Part shown: positions 28,601-34,600 of the stretch, piece by piece
Position numbering within the stretch: the first letter of the stretch is position 1
Layout of the letters: each line of letters opens with the position of its first letter
Source: CBDESM01 sp965205165
GTDB lineage: Bacteria > Chloroflexota > Dehalococcoidia > Bin125
Direction: 5' to 3'
NCBI GenBank assembly: GCA_965205165.1
Contig: OZ242037.1
Location: 248,001 to 312,000 of the forward strand
DNA length: 64,000 bases
Notes under the pieces: model-generated
The model's input: the letters and a program-made list of their open reading frames with translations, nothing else
Databases searched by the model: none
What the model was told of the DNA's origin: nothing
Program-made: the position numbers and the translations under genes

Positions 28601-31600
28601 AGAAGCCGATCAGGTTCAGCCCCTCCTCCGGCAGCCAGCGCCGCACGGCGGTCGAGAGCGTCCCGGTCTCGTAGGTCCCGCCCGGCTTCGGCACGATCAG
28701 CGGCCAGGCGGCGACGTATGGGGGCTGGTAGGGGATGGCGAAGGTCTGTGCGTCGCCGTCGGAGTCGCGCACGGTGACGTGCAGGTAGGCGTCGGCGGTG
28801 CGCGCGTCGGGCACGGTGAACCAGATGTCGAGCGGGTCGGCGGTGCCGCCGGTGGCGGGCCAGTTGCTGACCAGGCAGGTGGGGCCGGCGGCGGCGCATT
28901 GGGGGAGCCTCGCGCCGCTGGAGTTGACGATGGCGGCGCCGCTGACGGCGGTGCTTCCGTCGGAGGCGGTGGCGATGCGGATCGTGACGCTGCTGAAGTC
29001 GCTGGCCGGCGCGTTGTCCTGTCCGGTCGCGGCGTAGGCGTTGGAGTGCCAGGCGTCGCGCAGGTAGATGGTGGCCTTGTTGCGCGCGCCCTGGGCGGCG
29101 AAGTTGCCGGTGCGGGAGGTGAGGGTGCCGGACTCGTGCGCGTCGGTGGTGGGGTGGCGGGGGACGGCGAGGGGGAAGACGGGCAGGGGCGGGGCGTACT
29201 CGAGCGCGGTGGCGCGGACGGCCTTGCCGTTGGCGGCGGCGACGCCCGTGACGACGACGTAGGCGGAGGTGGAGACGGTGTTGGGCACGGAGAAGTAGAA
29301 GGCGAGGCCGCCGGTGGCGGGCCAGCTGGTGATCGTGCAGCTGTTGGTCACCGTGGCGCAGCCGCTGCCGAGCGCGGTGTTGCCGGCCGAGTCGGAGGAG
29401 ATCTCGGCGCCGCTGATCGGGCCCGTGCCGTCGGCGTTGGCGGCGATGGTGATCGTGGCGCTGGTCAGGACGGAGGCGGCGGCGTTGGCGTCGGCGGCGT
29501 TGTACTCGTCGTCGTGCCAGGCGCTGCGCATGTAGACGGTGGCCTGCTGGGCGACGCCGCCGGGCACGAAGTTGCGGGCGCCGGCGGCGAGGTTGGCGCC
29601 GTCGGCGGTGCCGGAAGGGACGACCAGGGCGTAGGCGTTGACGGGGCTGTCGTAGCGGATCGAGAAGACGCGGTCCTGCTTGCCGGATTCCTGGACGGTG
29701 GCGACCAGCCAGACGCTGCCGTGCTCGCCGGGCACGGTGAAGTAGATGTTCTGGAGCAGGGTCAGCGGGGTCATGCCGGTGCCCTGCGGCCAGTTGGCGC
29801 TGGTGATCGTGCAGACGGGGCCCTGCGAGGTCTCTGAGCAGTCGGAGAGGACGCTGGTTCCGCCGGTCGAGCCGGTGAAGACGGGGCCGCTGGCGGAGGT
29901 TGAGCCGTCCTCGGCGGTGGCGAGGCGGAGGATCACGCGGTCGAAGGCGCTGCGGGCGACGTTGGTGTCGGTGCCGGTGTGGGTGTTGGAGTGGGCGGCG
30001 TTGCGGAGGAAGATCTGGGCTTGGTTGGCGGCGCCGGGGGCGGTCCAGTCGCGGGTCGCGGTCTTGACGTTGCCGGTCGCGGGGGTGCCGGCCGGGGCGG
30101 GCACGACCAGGGGCCAGATGCGCAGGTAGGGGTCGTACTTGAGCGCGGCGGCGCGGTTGCGGATGCCGGCGGGGGCGATGACGTTGACGTGGACGTAGAG
30201 CGCGCCGGTGTGGGCGGCGGGGACGGTGACGTAGAGGTCGAGGTCGTCGGCGAGGCCGCCGGTGGCGGGCCAGCTGGCGATGGTGCAGAGGTTGCCGGCG
30301 GTGGAGCCTTCGCCGCAGCCCGTGAGCGCGGTGGAGCCGGCCGCGTCGGCGGAGAGAACGGCGCCGGCCAGGGCGGTGCCGTCGGCGTCGGAGGCGGCGG
30401 TGATCGCGACGGTCACGAAGGTGGAGGTGGCGGCGCTGGTCGCGGAGGCGGCGGCGTCGCGGATCGAGAGGCGGACGCGGTCGGCGGCGCCCTCGCTGTA
30501 CTCGCCGGCGGAGGCGCGGGCGGAGCCGTCGGACTCGCGCGCGGTCAGGATCGGATGCGCGGCGACGGTCGGGGGCGGGTCGTACTTCAAGGTGTAGGTC
30601 TTGCCGATCTTGCCGGACTTGGTCACGCCGTAGCGGATGTAGACGGGGCCGGTGTGCGAGTCGGGGATCTTGAAGTAGACGGTCGCGTCGGCCGCGGGCG
30701 TGCTGTCGGGGCAGGTGTTGCCGCAGGAGCGGGAGCGGCCGGCGGCGGTGGTGAAGGCGGCGCCGCTGAGCAGCGTCTGGCCGGCCGCGTCGGAGGTGAT
30801 CTGGAGCGTGGTGGCGTCGAACTCGGCGGCGGCCGCGTTGGCGTGGGCCGAGCCGTAGGCGGTGCGCGCTTCGTCGCGCAGGAACAGGCGCAGCCAGTGG
30901 CGGCCGGTGCTGTTGTCGCCCGACGAGGTGGTGGAGATCACGGCGTAGGGCCACCAGTGGCGGCTGTTGGAGGAGAGCGTGCCGGTCTCGAAGGTGGTCG
31001 AGGTCAGCTGCGGCACGATCAGCGGCCAGGCCTCGATGTGGGGGTTCTCGTAGGGGATCGCGAAGGTCTGGGTGTCGCCGTCGGAGTCGCGCACGGTCAC
31101 GTGCAGGAAGACGTCGGCGCGATGGCCGTCGGGCACTGCGAACCAGATGTCGAGCGGCTGCGAGGTGCCGGCCGTGGCGGGCCAGCTGTTGACCAGGCAG
31201 GTCGCGCCGGCGGCGGCGCACTGGGACAGCTGCGCGCCGGAGGCGTTGGTGATCAGCGCCCCGCTGACCGCGGTGCCGCCGTCGGAGCCGTCGGCGATCC
31301 GGATGGTGACGCTGCTGAAGTCGCTGGTCGGCGCGTTGGTCTGGCCGGTTGAGGCGTAGGTGTTCGAGTGCCAGGCGTTGCGCAGGTAGATGCGGGCCTT
31401 CTGGCGCGCGCCGGCGGATGCGTAGTTCTCGGTGCGGGCGGTGAGGTCGCCGCTTTCGTGCGCGTCGGCGGCGCCGAGCGGGACGGCCAGCGGGAAGACG
31501 GGCAGGGGCGGGTCGTACTTCAGGGCGAAGGCGCGGTTGCGCTTGCCGCTGGCGGCGGGGTCGGCGATGACGACCACGTAGGCGGCCGCGCCGCCGGCGG

Positions 31601-34600
31601 TGTTGGGCACGGAGAAGTAGAGGTCGAGGCCGGTGGTGGTTCCGCTGCTGGCGGGCCAGTTGGCGGCGCTGATCGTGCAGGTGTTGCCGACCACGGCCGG
31701 GTTGCCGCAGCCGGTCAGGCCGGTGTTGCCGGCCGAGTCGGAGGAGATCTCGGCGCCCGTGATCAGGCCGCTGCCGTCGGCGTTGGCGGCGATCGAGATC
31801 ACGGCGTTGAACACGGCGGAAGTGGCGGCGTTGGTATCGGAGGCGTCGTAGGCATCGCCGTGCCAGGCGTCGCGCAGGTGGACGGTGAGCTGCTGCGCGT
31901 TGCCGGCGGGCAGGAAGTTGCGGCTGCCGGCGGAGAGGTCGGTGCCGTCGGCGGTGCTGGCGGGGACGGCGATCGGGTAGACGGCGTAGGGCGCGTCGTA
32001 GCGGATCGAAAAGACGCGGTCGGCCTTGTTCGCCTTTTTGACGGTGGCGACCAGCCAGACCGCGGCGTCGTGGGTGTCGGGCACGGTGAAGTGGACGTTC
32101 TTCAACAGGGTCAGCGGGGTGCCGCCGGTTCCCTGCGGCCAGTTGGCGCTGGTGATCGTGCAGACCGCGCCCTGCGCGTTCTCGGTGCAGTCGGAGAGCA
32201 CGCTGCCGCCGCCGCTCGATCCGGTGAAGACGGGGCCGACGGCGGAGGTCGTCCCGTCCTCGGCGGTGGCGAGGCGCAGCTCGACCGAGTCGAAGGCGCT
32301 GCGGGCGACGTTGGCGTGGGACATGGTGAAGGCGTTGGAGTGCTCGGCGCCGCGCAGGTAGACCTCCGCCTGGTTGGCCGCGCCTTCGGCGGCCCAGTCG
32401 CGGGTGTTGGTCTTGACGTTGCCGCTCTCGCGGGTGCCGGCGGGGTCGGGCACGATCAGCGGCCAGATGCGCAGGTAGGGCTCGTACTTGAGCTCGAAGA
32501 CGCGGGACGCGCCGGTGCCGGCCGCGGTGACGCGGAGGTAGACGTCGGCGGCGGTGGCGGCGGGGACGCTGAACCAGAGGTCGACTTCCTCGGTGCGGAC
32601 GGGGGTGCCGCTGTCCACGGGGAAGCTCGCAGACTGGATCGTGCAGGTGTTGCCCGCCGTGTTTTCGGTGCAGGGGGTCAGCGCGGTGCTGCCGGTGGCG
32701 GCGTTGTAGATCGCGGCGCTGGCGAGGGCGCTGAAGACGCCCGTGGTCGCGTGCTTGGTGCCGACCTCGATCGTGGCGCTGGTGAACTCGCTGCGCTGCG
32801 CGTTGGCGTCGTTGGCGTCCCACTCGTTGCCGTGCCAGGCGTCGCGCAGGGCCACCCGCACCTGCTGCCGCTCGCCGCCGGAGCGGAAGGAGCGGATGAT
32901 GGCGGCGAGGTCGCCGCTCTCCGGGCTGCCGCCCGTAACCGCCGCGGCGAGCGGGTGCACGGGGACGCTGCCGGGCAGCAGCTCCAGCGCGAAGCTGCGG
33001 GTGGTCTTGCCCGACTTGATGGCGCTGACCACGAGATGCACGGTCGCGTCGGAGGTCGCGGGCACGGTGAAGCGGAGGTTGACCTCGTCGGTCGTGCCGC
33101 TCGTGTCGGGCCAGTTGGCGGCGGTGATCGTGCAGGTCGGCCCGGCCGTGCCCTCGTTGCAGATCGAGCTGCCGCCGACGGCGGCGGAGGCGATCAGGGT
33201 GGTGCCGGCGGCCTCGCTCGCGCCGGTCGCGACGCTGGAGAGGCGGATGCGGACGCTGTCGATCCCGGCCTCGGCCGCGTTGGCGTCGGCGGCGCGGTAG
33301 GTGTTGCCGTGCGAGGCCGCGCGCAGGAAGACCTTGGCCCGCGTGGTCCCGCCGCCCGCGGCCCAGCGGAATGTCTGGGCGCTGATGTCCTGCCCCTCCC
33401 GCGCGGCGGCCAGCGCCCCGCTGCTTTCGGCGGGCACGGCCAGCGGCGCTGCGGCGACGCCGGGGTCCCCGTACTTGAGCGCGTGGACGCGGGAGGTGCG
33501 GCCGGACATGGCGGCGGTCACGGTCACGTAGGCGTCGCCGACATGGGCGGCGGGCACCGAGAAGTAGATGTCCACCTGCTCGGTCCGCATCGGGGTGCCG
33601 CTGTCCTGCGGGAAGTTCGCGGACTGGATCGTGCAGGTGTCCCCGGCCGTGTTCTCCGTGCAGGCGCTGATCGCCGTGGTTCCGGCCGCGTCGCTGGAGA
33701 TCTTCGCGCCGCTGATCACGGTGGCGCCGGCCGCGTCGCTGGTGATCTTGATGATGGCGCTGCCGAAGGCGCTGCGCTCGACGTTGATGTCGGCGGAGTC
33801 GTATTCGTCGCCCGGGTCCGCCGTGCGCAGGAAGACGGCGGCGCGGTTGCCGCTGGCGGCGCGGACGCGGGTCTGCGATGCCAGCGCGCCGGTGGCGATC
33901 GTGCCGCCCGCGTTCTGCGGCGCGGCGAGGGGGAAGGCCTGGACGCGGAGATCGTCGTACTTCAGCGCGAAGGCGCGGGGCAGGTCGCCGGTCTTGGCGG
34001 CGGTCAGGACGAGGTAGACGTCGCCGGTATGGCTGTCGGGCACGGAGAAGTGCAGGTCGAGGTTGGCGGCGCGCCCGCTGGCGCTGGGGAAGTTGGCCGT
34101 CTGCACGGTGCAGGTGTGGCCGGCCGCGACTTCGTCGCAGGCGGCGATGGCGGTGGCGCCGGCGGCGTCCGAGGAGATCACGGCGCCGCTGATCGCGGTC
34201 GCGCCGGCTTCGTCGGAGGTCACTTTGATCGTGAGCGCGGCGAAGGCGGCAGCGAGCGGGGCCTGGTGGGAGGTGTCGTAGGCCGTGCGCGGCCGGTCGC
34301 GCAGGAAGACGCGGGCGCGCTGCGATGCGCCGCCGGCCGCCCAGCCGCGCGTGGTCGCGGCCAGCTCGGCGGTGCTGACCGTGCCGCCCGCGTTCTGCGG
34401 CGCGGCCAAGGGGAAGGCGTCCACGTAGGGATTCCCGTACTGGAGCGCGAACGTGCTCGGAACCGAGCCCGCCTGCGAGGCCTTCACCACCAAGTAGGCG
34501 GCGCCGGCGTGGCTCGACGGCACGGAAAAATGCAGGGCCTGCGCCAGCGTCCGCAAGGGCGTCCCCGCAGTTGCCTGCGGCCAGTTGGCGCTGGTGATCG

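Noticed and set aside
23196..29837. Plus-strand open frame of more than 2200 codons inside the giant gene
   Set aside because: It is the mirror of the repeat-coding strand, rich in Gly/Ala/Arg/Asp with no domain pattern; the minus-strand frame has a signal peptide, cysteine pairs and regular repeats.
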